Source: Sneathiella sp. (GTDB lineage: Bacteria; Pseudomonadota; Alphaproteobacteria; Sneathiellales; Sneathiellaceae). From it: a DNA stretch of 64,000 nt. The DNA is taken from contig NZ_NZMB01000016.1 in the NCBI RefSeq assembly GCF_002694385.1, positions 9,275 through 73,274 on the forward strand. Reading direction: 5' to 3'. Below, piece after piece: positions 1 through 9,725 of the stretch. Position 1 is the stretch's first letter. Every line of letters starts with the position of its first letter. The notes under the pieces are model-generated. The model saw only the letters and a program-made list of their open reading frames with translations. It searched no databases and was not told where the DNA came from. The translations under genes and the position numbers were made by a program.

Positions 1-662
1 CCCAGGCCGGGCCGGAAATCGGCGTCGCCTCCACCAAGGCCTTCACCTGCCAGCTTGTGACGCTGGCCTGTATTGCCATTGACGCGGGGGTGAAGCGCGG
101 CGTCATCAACCATGCGGAGGAGGCGCGGCTTTGCAAGGCGCTGGCCGAAGTCCCGGCGCGGGCGGCTGAAATCCTCGATAGTGACGAAAATATCCGCGGC
201 CTTGCCGAGGAAATATTCGAGGCCCGCGACGTGCTCTATATCGGTCGCGGCACGGGCTATCCCATTGCCCTTGAAGGCGCGCTTAAATTAAAGGAAATCT
301 CCTACATCCATGCGGAAGGCTATGCCGCGGGAGAGCTCAAGCACGGACCCATCGCGCTGATTGACGAGCTGGTGCCGGTGATCGTGGTCGCGCCAAGCGA
401 TCCCTATTTCGAGAAAACCGCGTCCAACATGCAGGAGGTGATGGCGCGGAATGCGCGGGTGATCTTCCTCTCCGACGCCGCCGGGATCAAGCAGCTTGGC
501 GATCGCGCGCTCGGCTCTATCGAACTGCCCGCCGTCGATCCGTTCGTCGCGCCGATCCTCTATGCGATCCCGGTGCAGATCCTCGCCTATCACGTCGCGG
601 TTCTGAAAGGCACCGACGTCGATCAGCCCCGCAACCTCGCCAAATCCGTGACGGTGGAGTAG
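1..662 (+). CDS. glmS: glutamine--fructose-6-phosphate aminotransferase (isomerizing), C-terminal part; 5' end lies before the window
   Basis: SIS-domain C-terminus: upstream of the ORF-track start the frame reads ...GPEIGVASTKAFTCQL, then ALKLKEISYIHAEGYAAGELKHGPIALID, ending DQPRNLAKSVTVE (typical GlmS tail). Confidence 0.95.
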   Translation, partial: QAGPEIGVASTKAFTCQLVTLACIAIDAGVKRGVINHAEEARLCKALAEVPARAAEILDSDENIRGLAEEIFEARDVLYIGRGTGYPIALEGALKLKEISYIHAEGYAAGELKHGPIALIDELVPVIVVAPSDPYFEKTASNMQEVMARNARVIFLSDAAGIKQLGDRALGSIELPAVDPFVAPILYAIPVQILAYHVAVLKGTDVDQPRNLAKSVTVE

Positions 663-670
663 GGGTTACT
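637..670 (+). repeat. direct repeat copy 1 (glmS 3' end, includes the stop codon)
   Basis: tcgccaaatccgtgacggtggagtaggggttact; 33/34 identical to 1032..1065. Confidence 0.95.
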
Positions 671-683
671 AGTAAGGAAAATA

Positions 684-959
684 TCAATTAATTCTTTTAA
701 AGTGCGGATTATTTCCGCCATCTTTGTTATTTAACAGTTCAACGATTTTTCCGAGCCGTTCATTGATTGTTATCAAGGTAGCCAAAACCCCTATAGAAAG
801 TATATAGATTATGGCAACGCCACCTACTATTGAGAGTAGTGTTACAAGGTCTGTATTCGTAACGGATAGATTATTCCAAAGCAAAAGAACACCAAACAGG
901 GCCAAGACGTGAAGGATATTTAACATAGTTCCAAAAATATTCGATATCCAACTATTCAT
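684..959 (-). CDS. hypothetical small membrane protein (91 aa, two hydrophobic segments)
   Basis: Intact ORF in an AT-rich segment between two direct repeats; hydrophobic stretches MLNILHVLALFGVLLLW and LLSIVGGVAIIYILSIGVLATLI. Confidence 0.55.
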   Translation of the reverse strand: MNSWISNIFGTMLNILHVLALFGVLLLWNNLSVTNTDLVTLLSIVGGVAIIYILSIGVLATLITINERLGKIVELLNNKDGGNNPHFKRIN

Positions 960-1031
960 ACTTGTTAGCTCCTCAAAAAATAGTTTAAGAGAGCTGAATT
1001 TACTATTTTTAATTGCCTAATTCTATATAAT

Positions 1032-1065
1032 TCGCCAAATCCGTCACGGTGGAGTAGGGGTTACT
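1032..1065 (+). repeat. direct repeat copy 2 (duplicate of glmS 3' end)
   Basis: tcgccaaatccgtcacggtggagtaggggttact; one mismatch to 637..670. Confidence 0.95.
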
Positions 1066-1633
1066 CCTTGCATTCAGGTGGGGCGACGGACTTCTGACAG
1101 TCGATAAAATGGGACAGGCCGTCCATCGCCTTGTCCCAGAAACTTTTCGCCGCCTCCTCTGTTCCTTGAGGTGCGACAAGCCAGGCAAGGAGGAGCAGAA
1201 TACACCCAATGAACACTCCCCAGATCGCCGTTGACAGCCATGACCGCATGCCAATCAAAAGCCAGCTTGTGAAGCGTTGGCCCAAGCCGCGCTTTTGCCC
1301 GACCAGCTTATCAAGATCACGAACAGCCTGGCCGATTTCCTGATGTTCCTGAAGGAATTTGCGGCGTGCCTCTTCCAGTGTTGCGTCCTGCATCGCCTGA
1401 AGAAAGTCTTGCAGTCGTTTCGCGCCGCCCTCTTTGAAAACCTTGATATTTTCCGGATCGGTCGCGACGGTATCCTGATATTTGCGCAGCTTGATGGCAA
1501 TTTCGTCGTCAGAATCGCCGGTTTGTTTCAGATATTCGGCGCGCTTCCGCTTTTCATGTTTATAGAACAGATAGGCAAACTGGCCGGAAATATCTTCTTC
1601 ATCCTGAACAAGGGTATCATAAATCCATGCCAT
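1061..1633 (-). CDS. hypothetical membrane protein (190 aa)
   Basis: ORF with a C-terminal TM segment (LSTAIWGVFIGCILLLLAWLV); its stop codon lies inside repeat copy 2; no family recognised. Confidence 0.6.
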   Translation of the reverse strand: MAWIYDTLVQDEEDISGQFAYLFYKHEKRKRAEYLKQTGDSDDEIAIKLRKYQDTVATDPENIKVFKEGGAKRLQDFLQAMQDATLEEARRKFLQEHQEIGQAVRDLDKLVGQKRGLGQRFTSWLLIGMRSWLSTAIWGVFIGCILLLLAWLVAPQGTEEAAKSFWDKAMDGLSHFIDCQKSVAPPECKE

Positions 1634-1680
1634 GGGTTAAAAGCGCCCCCCAACGCTTTGCAGAACAGAGCCGGGCGGTT

Positions 1681-1872
1681 CTATTCCTTGTTCTTGGCGG
1701 CTGTTTTGGATGCCGGAGTGACTTCCTCATCGGCCTGTTCAGCCGGCGGCCAGCCGTCGATTCCTTTGACATGAACATGCGGTAGATTTCCGAAAAGATT
1801 GTACCGTTTGAACCTGTCGATAATCTTCTGACGTTCCTTTTTCGTCAGGATCAGGGCTTCTGTCTTTGACAT
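1681..1872 (-). CDS. hypothetical small protein (63 aa from MSKTEALILTKKERQKIIDRFKRYNLFGNLPHVHVKG)
   Basis: 3' part of ORF 1681..1980; start chosen at an internal Met; lies just upstream of the 1061..1633 gene. Confidence 0.45.
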   Translation of the reverse strand: MSKTEALILTKKERQKIIDRFKRYNLFGNLPHVHVKGIDGWPPAEQADEEVTPASKTAAKNKE

Positions 1873-2045
1873 GTCTTCCTCGCAATCAGACATAACCGGG
1901 GCTATTCTACACCAGATTGCCGATCCGGAATATAAAAAACACGCGGTTTCGAACGCCGGGCGGGTGGGCTCTCTGCCCATATGATGGGATAGCCATCCAT
2001 CCTATAATATGGGAAGAATTCCAGGCCGATCAACGTCCGGCGCGG

Positions 2046-3281
2046 CTATTCCGCCGCAATGCGGGCGCCGCCGATGCCCTTTTCCTCCACCTCATGGATA
2101 TAATCGCGGGTCAGCGGCAGATCGGTCAGGCGTTTCGCCAGCTGGATCTGGAACACCATCAGGCCGCTGTTGCGGAACGACACTTCGCTCGCCGAGAGAT
2201 AATAGTCCCACATGCGGCAGAAACGGTCGTCATACATCTCCCGCACCTTGTCGATATTGGCGTGGAAGCGCTGCCGCCAGGCGCGCAGGGTCTCGGCATA
2301 ATGTACGCGCAAAATCTCCACATCGGTGACATAGAGCCCGGCCTTTTCGATGGCGGGCATCACCTGCGACAGCGACGGGATATAGCCGCCGGGGAAAATA
2401 TATTTTTCGATCCACGCATTGGTGGGCGCGGGTACATCTGCGGCGCCGATGCTATGCAGCAGCGCCACCCCGTCATCGGTGAGGATATCCTTCACCTTGC
2501 GGAAAAATTTCCCGTAATGGGGCGCGCCCACATGTTCGAACATGCCGACGGAGACAATGCGGTCGAATTTCTCGCCGACATCGCGGTAATCGGTCAGGCG
2601 GTAATCGACCCGCTCGCCAAGGCCCATTTCCGCCGCTTTCTGCCGGGCGTAGGCATGCTGGTTCGTGGACAGGGTGACACCGGTGACATTGACATCGGCA
2701 TGTTCGGCCAGAAACCGCGCCATACCGCCCCAGCCGCAGCCGATATCGAGCACTTTCTGCCCCGGTTTCAGCGCCAGCTTGGCCGCGATATGCGCCATTT
2801 TCTGTTGCTGTGCCTGATCGATGCTGTCATCGGGCGTCTTGAAATAGGCGCAGGAATATTGCCGGTTCTTATCCAGAAACAACTCGTAAAACTCATCGCC
2901 AAGATCGTAATGATGGGCGACATTGCGGCGTGAGCGGCTCTTCGGGTTGAACTGTTTGAAGAACCAGTAGAAACGATAGAGAAAATCCCCAAAACTGGCG
3001 AGAGGATGACGCGACCCCCAGCCGAGATTACGGGTGAACAGATCCAGCAGATCATAGATATCGCCGCCTTCAACACTGATGTCCCCCTCCATATAGGCTT
3101 CGCCGAGATAGAGTTTGGGATAAAGCGCGAGCTTGTTTTCCACCGCTTTTGAATGCAGGCGCAGGGTGAGGGCGGGTCCCTCCGTCCGGCCTTTGAAATA
3201 ATGCTCCTTGCCGTCCGCATCGAAAACCGTCAGCGTACCCTGGGTGATGAGGCGTTTGAGCAGTTGCGACAACAGGAACAT
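2046..3281 (-). CDS. cfa: cyclopropane-fatty-acyl-phospholipid synthase family protein
   Basis: SAM-binding VLDIGCGWGGMARFLAEH, NVTGVTLSTNQHAYA, SVGMFEHVG, YIFPGGYIPSL, all typical of Cfa. Confidence 0.93.
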   Translation of the reverse strand: MFLLSQLLKRLITQGTLTVFDADGKEHYFKGRTEGPALTLRLHSKAVENKLALYPKLYLGEAYMEGDISVEGGDIYDLLDLFTRNLGWGSRHPLASFGDFLYRFYWFFKQFNPKSRSRRNVAHHYDLGDEFYELFLDKNRQYSCAYFKTPDDSIDQAQQQKMAHIAAKLALKPGQKVLDIGCGWGGMARFLAEHADVNVTGVTLSTNQHAYARQKAAEMGLGERVDYRLTDYRDVGEKFDRIVSVGMFEHVGAPHYGKFFRKVKDILTDDGVALLHSIGAADVPAPTNAWIEKYIFPGGYIPSLSQVMPAIEKAGLYVTDVEILRVHYAETLRAWRQRFHANIDKVREMYDDRFCRMWDYYLSASEVSFRNSGLMVFQIQLAKRLTDLPLTRDYIHEVEEKGIGGARIAAE

Positions 3282-3597
3282 CCGAACTCCTTTCAGCTTG
3301 CGAGCCGAAGCAGTTTCGTCTCCGGTTATCCGAAATGACCGGAGGCGTCGAACGGGAGGGCAGTCAAACGTCCCGGGAGGGGCGCCGTTGCGTTTGAATT
3401 TACCCGGGCCACAGCAGAATTGCGTGAACCGGGATCAGCCTGCCGACGTTCGTCTTCAACTCATGCAAATTCAAACATTAGATAATTCTGGATCGTGATT
3501 CGCGCAAAATCAAGCCCCTTTTTCCAATGCCGGAGCGAAAAGGGGCCTGAAAACAGCGGTTTCCCGGTCAAGGCTGCCGGATCCGGGACAGGGAAGA

Positions 3598-4095
3598 TCA
3601 GTCGATCAGGGAAATGGCGCCAAGGATAAAGCGCACGTCCCCCGCCTCATCCAGAAGCGGGCAATCGACGCTTTCAAATTCCTGACCGGTGGTGCCCTGC
3701 ACCTCGGCAAAGCCGCAGCAGCGGCGGCAGTGACGACTTTCGACGACACTGTCGAGATACGCGGCGAGACGGCGCAATTCCGGCAACGGGCTGGTGCGGG
3801 TGATGTCATGCCCGCGCAAGGAGACGCCAATAAGCGTCACCACGCCTTCGCCGTTCAGGCGACGCTGATAATGGCCCGGCGCGGCTACTTCATTCAGATA
3901 GAGGGACGGGGCAATGCTCCAGTGCTCAGTGATATCAAAATCGCTGCGGCGCGGCAGCGCGGGCTGATACCCGGCCCACCAGTCATACAGCCGCCGCACC
4001 GGCTGAGTGCGGAAATCATCTGCGGATGTCACCTCAAGACGGATAATTTTTCTGAAATTGTCCGACCGAGCCTCCTCCTCCACCTGTTCCGTCAT
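3598..4095 (-). CDS. PAS domain-containing protein (PAS_5-like)
   Basis: RLYDWWAGYQPALPRRSDFDITEHWSIAPSLYLNEV..., resembles short alphaproteobacterial PAS_5 proteins. Confidence 0.6.
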   Translation of the reverse strand: MTEQVEEEARSDNFRKIIRLEVTSADDFRTQPVRRLYDWWAGYQPALPRRSDFDITEHWSIAPSLYLNEVAAPGHYQRRLNGEGVVTLIGVSLRGHDITRTSPLPELRRLAAYLDSVVESRHCRRCCGFAEVQGTTGQEFESVDCPLLDEAGDVRFILGAISLID

Positions 4096-4130
4096 CCGCG
4101 TTCCCTCTGTTTTATGGCGCTGTTACAGCC

Positions 4131-5078
4131 CTATTTTTTGTAAATATCTTCCGACGATGTTGCCTGTTTGTGGGCGCTGAGGCTCTGCGCCTCGATAAAG
4201 ACGCGGCGGATGTCCGGAAATTCCGTCTTGATGCGCCGCTCCAGATCGCTGATGGTCTGCTCCACCTCGGCGGCGGTAAGGGGATCGGCGAAATCAAGGC
4301 TGAGGTTAACCAGTATATCCTTCGGCCCCAGATGCATGGTCAGCAGCTCATTGAGATTTTCGATCCGCGGATCGCGGGCGACCAGCGCGCGCACGCCCTC
4401 CCGCACCACGGGTCCCGCACTCTCCCCGATCAGCAGCCCCTTGCATTCGATGGCGAGCAGTACGGCAACACTGGCGAGAATGGCCGCGATAACCACGGAG
4501 GCCACGCCGTCCAGTTCCGGAATGCCGAGACGCTGGGCAAGGAAAATCCCGATCAGCGCCGCAATCAGGCCCAGCATGGCGGCCGTATCCTCGAACAGGA
4601 TGGTAAAGACGGTGGGGTCCTTGCTCTGGCGCACCGACTGCCAGATGCCGCGTTTGCCAATGCCGCGCTTGAATTCCAGCCAGGCGACGGTCCAGGCCCA
4701 GCCTTCAAAAATAATGGCAAGGCCCAGCACCACATAATTCCAGGTGGGATCGGTGATCGGCTCCGGATGGGCGATATGCTTGATCCCTTCATACAGGGAG
4801 ATCCCGGCGCCGAGCGCGAAGATCAGGATGGCGACGACAAAAGCCCAGAAATACAGCTCCATCCCGTAGCCGAACGGATGAATCGCATCGGCCCGCTTTT
4901 CCGCGCGTTTGAGCCCGTGCAGCATGAGAATCTGGTTGCCGGTATCGACTAGCGAATGCACGCCTTCAGACAACATCGCCGAAGAGCCGGTGAAAAAAGC
5001 GGCGGTGAATTTGGAGACGGCAATCAGGGAATTGCCGATCAGCGCCGCGTAGATAACCTTCTTGGAACCGCTCGCCAT
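4131..5078 (-). CDS. cation diffusion facilitator (CDF) family transporter
   Basis: AALIGNSLIAVSKFTAAFFTGSSAMLSEGVHSLVDTGNQILMLHGL...HPFGYGMELYFWAF. Confidence 0.92.
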   Translation of the reverse strand: MASGSKKVIYAALIGNSLIAVSKFTAAFFTGSSAMLSEGVHSLVDTGNQILMLHGLKRAEKRADAIHPFGYGMELYFWAFVVAILIFALGAGISLYEGIKHIAHPEPITDPTWNYVVLGLAIIFEGWAWTVAWLEFKRGIGKRGIWQSVRQSKDPTVFTILFEDTAAMLGLIAALIGIFLAQRLGIPELDGVASVVIAAILASVAVLLAIECKGLLIGESAGPVVREGVRALVARDPRIENLNELLTMHLGPKDILVNLSLDFADPLTAAEVEQTISDLERRIKTEFPDIRRVFIEAQSLSAHKQATSSEDIYKK

Positions 5079-5292
5079 CTTTTTCCCCTCATCAACTTTT
5101 TTATCGGCGTCAATTTGATCTTCACCAACTTCAATTGTAAAATCAAGCGGCCATTCGCGGGCAATGATTGACTATTGACCTTTCTGTCCTAAACTCCAAA
5201 TCCCCCACAAGGGGAAAAGCCGAGGGCGGCAATCCGCTTCTCGCGTGCCTTTAATTCAGACATTTCAGACCATAGAACCCAAGGAGGGCGTC

Positions 5293-6774
5293 ATGCTCGA
5301 CAAGACCACAAACCCGCTTAACCTGAAAGATCCCGATCTCCTCCGGATGCAGGGGCTTGTGGGCGGCAAATGGTGCGATGCGGATAGCGGCGCAACCCTT
5401 GAGGTGACCAACCCCGCCACGGGGGAGGTGATCGGCACCGCTCCGAAAATGGGACAGGCGGAAACCCGCCGCGCCATTGAAGCGGCAAAGAAGGCCATGC
5501 CCGGCTGGGCCGGCAAAACGGCCAAGGAGCGGGCTGTCATTCTTCGTAAATGGCATGATCTGATGCTGGAAAATACGGATGATCTCGCCCGCATCATGAC
5601 CATTGAAATGGGCAAGCCGCTGGCCGAGGCAAAGGGGGAGGTGGCCTATGGCGCGTCTTTCATCGAATGGTTCGCCGAAGAGGGCAAGCGCCTCTATGGC
5701 GACACCATCCCGGAGCATCAGAGCGACAAGCGGATCGTTGTCATCAAGCAGCCGATCGGCGTCACCGTCGCCATTACGCCGTGGAATTTCCCCATCGCCA
5801 TGATTACCCGAAAGGCCGCGCCTGCGCTTGCCGCCGGTTGCCCGATGGTGATCAAGCCTGCGGAGCTGACGCCTTATTCCGCCTTCGCCATCGCGGTGCT
5901 GGCGGAACGGGCAGGGATACCTGCCGGAATTTTGAGTGTCGTAACGGGGGAATCCTCGGAAATCGGCGGTGAGATGACCTCCAACCCCATCGTCGCCAAG
6001 CTGACCTTCACCGGCTCCACCCGGGTTGGCAAGCTGCTGATGGAAAAATGCGCCGCGACAGTCAAGAAAACCTCCATGGAGCTTGGCGGCAATGCGCCCT
6101 TCATCGTCTTCGATGACGCCAACCTTGATGAAGCGGTGGAGGCGGCCATCGCCTCCAAATACCGCAACTCGGGCCAGACCTGCGTCTGCGCCAATCGCCT
6201 GTATGTGCAGGATGGCATCCATGACGCCTTTGTTGAAAAGCTTGCCGCACGGGTGAAGTCGCTCAAAGTCGGCAATGGCCTCGATGACGGGGTGATGCAG
6301 GGCCCGCTGATCACCGAGGCGGCGGTTGAGAAGGTTGAGGCGCATATTAAAGATGCCGTGCAGAAAGGCGCGAAAGTGATCGTCGGCGGCGAGCGCCACA
6401 AGCTCGGCCACAGCTTTTTTGAACCCACCCTGCTGACCGGCGCAACACAGGACATGATTGTCGCGCGGGAGGAAACCTTCGGACCCATGGCCCCCGTCTT
6501 CAAATTCAAGGACGAGGCGGAGGTGATCCAAATGGCCAATGATACGGAATTCGGCCTTGCCGCCTATCTCTGCGCGCGGGATATCGGCCGCATCTGGCGG
6601 GTCGGCGAAGCGCTTGAATATGGCATTGTCGGCATCAATACGGGCATCATCTCGACGGAAGTCGCGCCCTTCGGCGGGGTCAAGCAATCGGGCATCGGGC
6701 GCGAGGGATCAAAATATGGCATTGATGATTACCTCGAGATTAAATACATGTGTATCGGCGGCATCAACAGCTAA
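5293..6774 (+). CDS. gabD: NAD(P)-dependent succinate-semialdehyde dehydrogenase
   Basis: ALDH signatures TPWNFPIAMITRK, FTGSTRVGK, MELGGNAPFIVFDDA, GQTCVCANR; RBS AAGGAGG ahead of ATG 5293. Confidence 0.92.
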   Translation: MLDKTTNPLNLKDPDLLRMQGLVGGKWCDADSGATLEVTNPATGEVIGTAPKMGQAETRRAIEAAKKAMPGWAGKTAKERAVILRKWHDLMLENTDDLARIMTIEMGKPLAEAKGEVAYGASFIEWFAEEGKRLYGDTIPEHQSDKRIVVIKQPIGVTVAITPWNFPIAMITRKAAPALAAGCPMVIKPAELTPYSAFAIAVLAERAGIPAGILSVVTGESSEIGGEMTSNPIVAKLTFTGSTRVGKLLMEKCAATVKKTSMELGGNAPFIVFDDANLDEAVEAAIASKYRNSGQTCVCANRLYVQDGIHDAFVEKLAARVKSLKVGNGLDDGVMQGPLITEAAVEKVEAHIKDAVQKGAKVIVGGERHKLGHSFFEPTLLTGATQDMIVAREETFGPMAPVFKFKDEAEVIQMANDTEFGLAAYLCARDIGRIWRVGEALEYGIVGINTGIISTEVAPFGGVKQSGIGREGSKYGIDDYLEIKYMCIGGINS

Positions 6775-6840
6775 CGACGTCCGCCAGGGGCTGCGCCAAC
6801 CCGATGCCTGCCCGGCATCCGACCCAAGGGAAGTATAGAA

Positions 6841-8196
6841 GTGACATTTGATTACGATCTGTTTGTTATCGGCGCCGGATCCGGCGGCGTTCGCGCCTCG
6901 CGCATTTCCTCCAGCCTCGGCGCCCGCGTGGCCATCGCCGAGGAATATCGCGTCGGCGGCACCTGCGTCATCCGCGGTTGCGTGCCCAAAAAGCTGCTGG
7001 TCTATGCGAGCCATTTTTCCGAAGATTTCCATGACGCGGAAGGCTATGGCTGGACGGTGGGGGAGACCAGCCACTCCTGGCCGAAGCTGATCGCCAACAA
7101 GGACAAAGAGATCGACAGGCTGAACGGGATTTATCACAACATCCTGAAAAACAACAATGTCACGCTGTATAATGGCCGGGCGACGCTTCTTGACAAGAAC
7201 ACCGTCAAGGTCGGCGATCAGACCATCACGGCGAAATATATCCTGATCGCGACGGGCGGCACGCCGGTCATGCCCGATGTGCCCGGCATTGAACATGCCA
7301 TCTCCTCGAATGAGGCGTTTCATCTGGAAAGCTTCCCCAAACGGGTGATCGTGGTTGGCGGCGGCTATATCGCCGTGGAATTCGCCGGGATTTTCAATGG
7401 CCTCGGCGCAGAGGTGACGCAGCTTTACCGCAGCACGCAAATTTTGCGCGGCTTCGATGATGATGTGCGGAATTTCCTTGCCGCTGAAATCCAGAAGAAA
7501 GGGATCCAGCTGCGCACCAACGCCAATCCGGCGAAAATCGAGAAAACCGACAACGGATTGAAAGTCACACTGGAAGACGGTGATGTGCTGGAAGCCGATG
7601 CCATCATGTATGCCACGGGCCGGGCGCCGAATACGAAGGACATCGGCCTTGAGGAAGTGGGCGTTACGCTTAAAGAAAACGGCGCGGTCAAGGTGACGCC
7701 GGATTCGCAGACATCGGTGGACAATATCTATGCGGTCGGCGATGTCACGGACCGCATTGCGCTGACCCCCGTCGCCATTCACGAAGGCATGGCCTTCGCC
7801 GAGACGGTATTCGGCGGACGGCCGCGCGCAGCCGATCACGAAAATGTCCCCTCCGCCGTCTTTTCCCAGCCGCAGGTCGGCACCGTCGGGCTGACGGAGG
7901 CCGAGGCGCGGGAGAAATTCGGCGCGGTGGATATCTATAAATCCCAGTTCCGGCCGATGAAAATGACACTGACCGGCGGGACGGAGCAGGCGTTTGTCAA
8001 GCTGATTGTCGAGCCGAAATCGGACATCGTCGTCGGCGCGCATATCGTCGGTGGGGATGCGGCGGAAATCATTCAGGCCGTCGGCATTGCCCTTAAATGC
8101 AAGGCGACCAAGGCGCAGTTCGATGCGACCGTCGGCGTGCATCCGTCGCTGGCCGAGGAGATTGTTACCATGCGCGAGAAATATACCGGCGGCTGA
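6841..8196 (+). CDS. gor: glutathione-disulfide reductase (GTG start)
   Basis: FVIGAGSGGVRASR, redox site GGTCVIRGCVPKKLLVYASHF, C-terminal HPSLAEEIVTM. Confidence 0.94.
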   Translation: MTFDYDLFVIGAGSGGVRASRISSSLGARVAIAEEYRVGGTCVIRGCVPKKLLVYASHFSEDFHDAEGYGWTVGETSHSWPKLIANKDKEIDRLNGIYHNILKNNNVTLYNGRATLLDKNTVKVGDQTITAKYILIATGGTPVMPDVPGIEHAISSNEAFHLESFPKRVIVVGGGYIAVEFAGIFNGLGAEVTQLYRSTQILRGFDDDVRNFLAAEIQKKGIQLRTNANPAKIEKTDNGLKVTLEDGDVLEADAIMYATGRAPNTKDIGLEEVGVTLKENGAVKVTPDSQTSVDNIYAVGDVTDRIALTPVAIHEGMAFAETVFGGRPRAADHENVPSAVFSQPQVGTVGLTEAEAREKFGAVDIYKSQFRPMKMTLTGGTEQAFVKLIVEPKSDIVVGAHIVGGDAAEIIQAVGIALKCKATKAQFDATVGVHPSLAEEIVTMREKYTGG

Positions 8197-8222
8197 TCCG
8201 TCGCCCGCCGCCACATCAAAAC

Positions 8223-8250
8223 AGCCGATTTTTTTGCGAAATCGGCTTAA
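8223..8250 (+). terminator. hairpin, putative terminator downstream of gor
   Basis: AGCCGATTT-ttttgcg-AAATCGGCT 9-bp stem just after the gor stop. Confidence 0.5.
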
Positions 8251-8333
8251 AAATCATTTGTTAATGTTTGCGAAACCCGCAAAAGACTGTAGATATAGTC
8301 ATAAGAGACAGTCGTAATTTAAGGAATAAAGAG

Positions 8334-9713
8334 ATGCCGAAATCCTGGACCCCCGATAGCTGGAGACAAAAACCCGTCCGCCAGCTGCCGACATATCCGG
8401 ACATTCAGGCCCTTGAGGCGGTTGAGACGGAACTGAAGTCCTTTCCGCCGCTGGTATTTGCAGGTGAGGCGAGAAGCCTTAAGAAAAAGCTGGCGGATGT
8501 GGCCGCAGGCCGCGCGTTTCTGCTGCAGGGCGGCGACTGCGCCGAGAGCTTCGCCGAATTTCACCCCAATACCATCCGCGACACCTTCAAGGTGCTGCTG
8601 CAGATGGCGGTGGTGCTGACCTATGGCGCCAACTGCCCGATTGTGAAGGTTGGCCGACTTGCCGGGCAATTCGCCAAGCCGCGCTCCAGCGATACCGAAA
8701 CGGTGAATGGCGTCGAACTGCCGAGCTACCGCGGCGATATCATCAACGGCTTCGAGTTTGACGAAGCCTCCCGCGTGCCCGATCCGCAGCGCATGCTGAA
8801 AGGTTATCTGCAGGCGGCGTCCACGCTCAACCTGCTGCGCGCCTTTGCGCAGGGCGGCTATGCGGATCTGCATCAGGTGCATAGCTGGAACATGGGCTTC
8901 GTCGCCAGCGGCCCGCAGGGCGAACGCTATCAGGAAATGGCCGACCGCATCCATGACGCGCTCGCCTTCATGGAGGCCTGCGGCGTGACATCAGTCAATA
9001 CGCCGGAAATGGGACGGACGGATTTCTATACTTCCCACGAAGCCTTGCTGCTGCCTTATGAGCAGAGCCTGACCCGCGTTGACAGCACATCAGGCGATTA
9101 CTACGACACCTCCGCCCATATGCTGTGGATCGGCGATCGCACCCGCGACCCCGATGAAGCGCATGTGGAGTTCCTGCGCGGTGTCGCCAATCCGATCGGC
9201 GTGAAGGCCGGACCAAGCCAGACGGCGGACGGGCTTCTGAAACTCATGGATACGCTGAACCCGAAGAATGAGGCGGGCCGCATGACTGTCATTTGCCGCT
9301 TCGGCGCGGATAATGTTGAAAAGCACCTGCCGCAGCTCATCCGCCGGATCGAACGGGAAGGGCGCACTGTTGTCTGGTCCTGCGATCCGATGCATGGCAA
9401 CACCATCAAATCCTCGACCGGTTACAAGACCCGGCCGGTGGACCGCATCCTGACCGAAGTCCGTCAGTTCTTCGATGTGCATCAGGCCGAAGGCACCTAT
9501 GCCGGTGGCGTGCATTTCGAAATGACCGGGCAGAATGTCACCGAATGTATCGGCGGCGCCTTCGAGGTGACGGAAGAGGGCCTCAGCGATCGCTATCATA
9601 CGGCCTGCGATCCGCGCCTCAATGCCGATCAGGCGCTGGAACTGGCGTTCCTGATTTCTGAAATGATCAAGCAGGAAAGGAGCAACGGGGCCGCCATCGC
9701 CGCTGCCTCGTAA
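8334..9713 (+). CDS. class II 3-deoxy-7-phosphoheptulonate (DAHP) synthase
   Basis: [49 protein letters not shown], typical of plant-like type II DAHPS. Confidence 0.94.
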   Translation: MPKSWTPDSWRQKPVRQLPTYPDIQALEAVETELKSFPPLVFAGEARSLKKKLADVAAGRAFLLQGGDCAESFAEFHPNTIRDTFKVLLQMAVVLTYGANCPIVKVGRLAGQFAKPRSSDTETVNGVELPSYRGDIINGFEFDEASRVPDPQRMLKGYLQAASTLNLLRAFAQGGYADLHQVHSWNMGFVASGPQGERYQEMADRIHDALAFMEACGVTSVNTPEMGRTDFYTSHEALLLPYEQSLTRVDSTSGDYYDTSAHMLWIGDRTRDPDEAHVEFLRGVANPIGVKAGPSQTADGLLKLMDTLNPKNEAGRMTVICRFGADNVEKHLPQLIRRIEREGRTVVWSCDPMHGNTIKSSTGYKTRPVDRILTEVRQFFDVHQAEGTYAGGVHFEMTGQNVTECIGGAFEVTEEGLSDRYHTACDPRLNADQALELAFLISEMIKQERSNGAAIAAAS

Positions 9714-9725
9714 CGCCCGACGGAT

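Noticed and set aside
5251-6687. 478-aa antisense ORF opposite gabD
   Set aside because: High-GC codon-bias shadow of a clearly conserved gene; the Arg/Gly/His/Asp-rich translation has no recognisable domains.
6709-8214. 501-aa antisense ORF opposite gor
   Set aside because: Same shadow-ORF artefact; the sense strand encodes glutathione reductase motifs.
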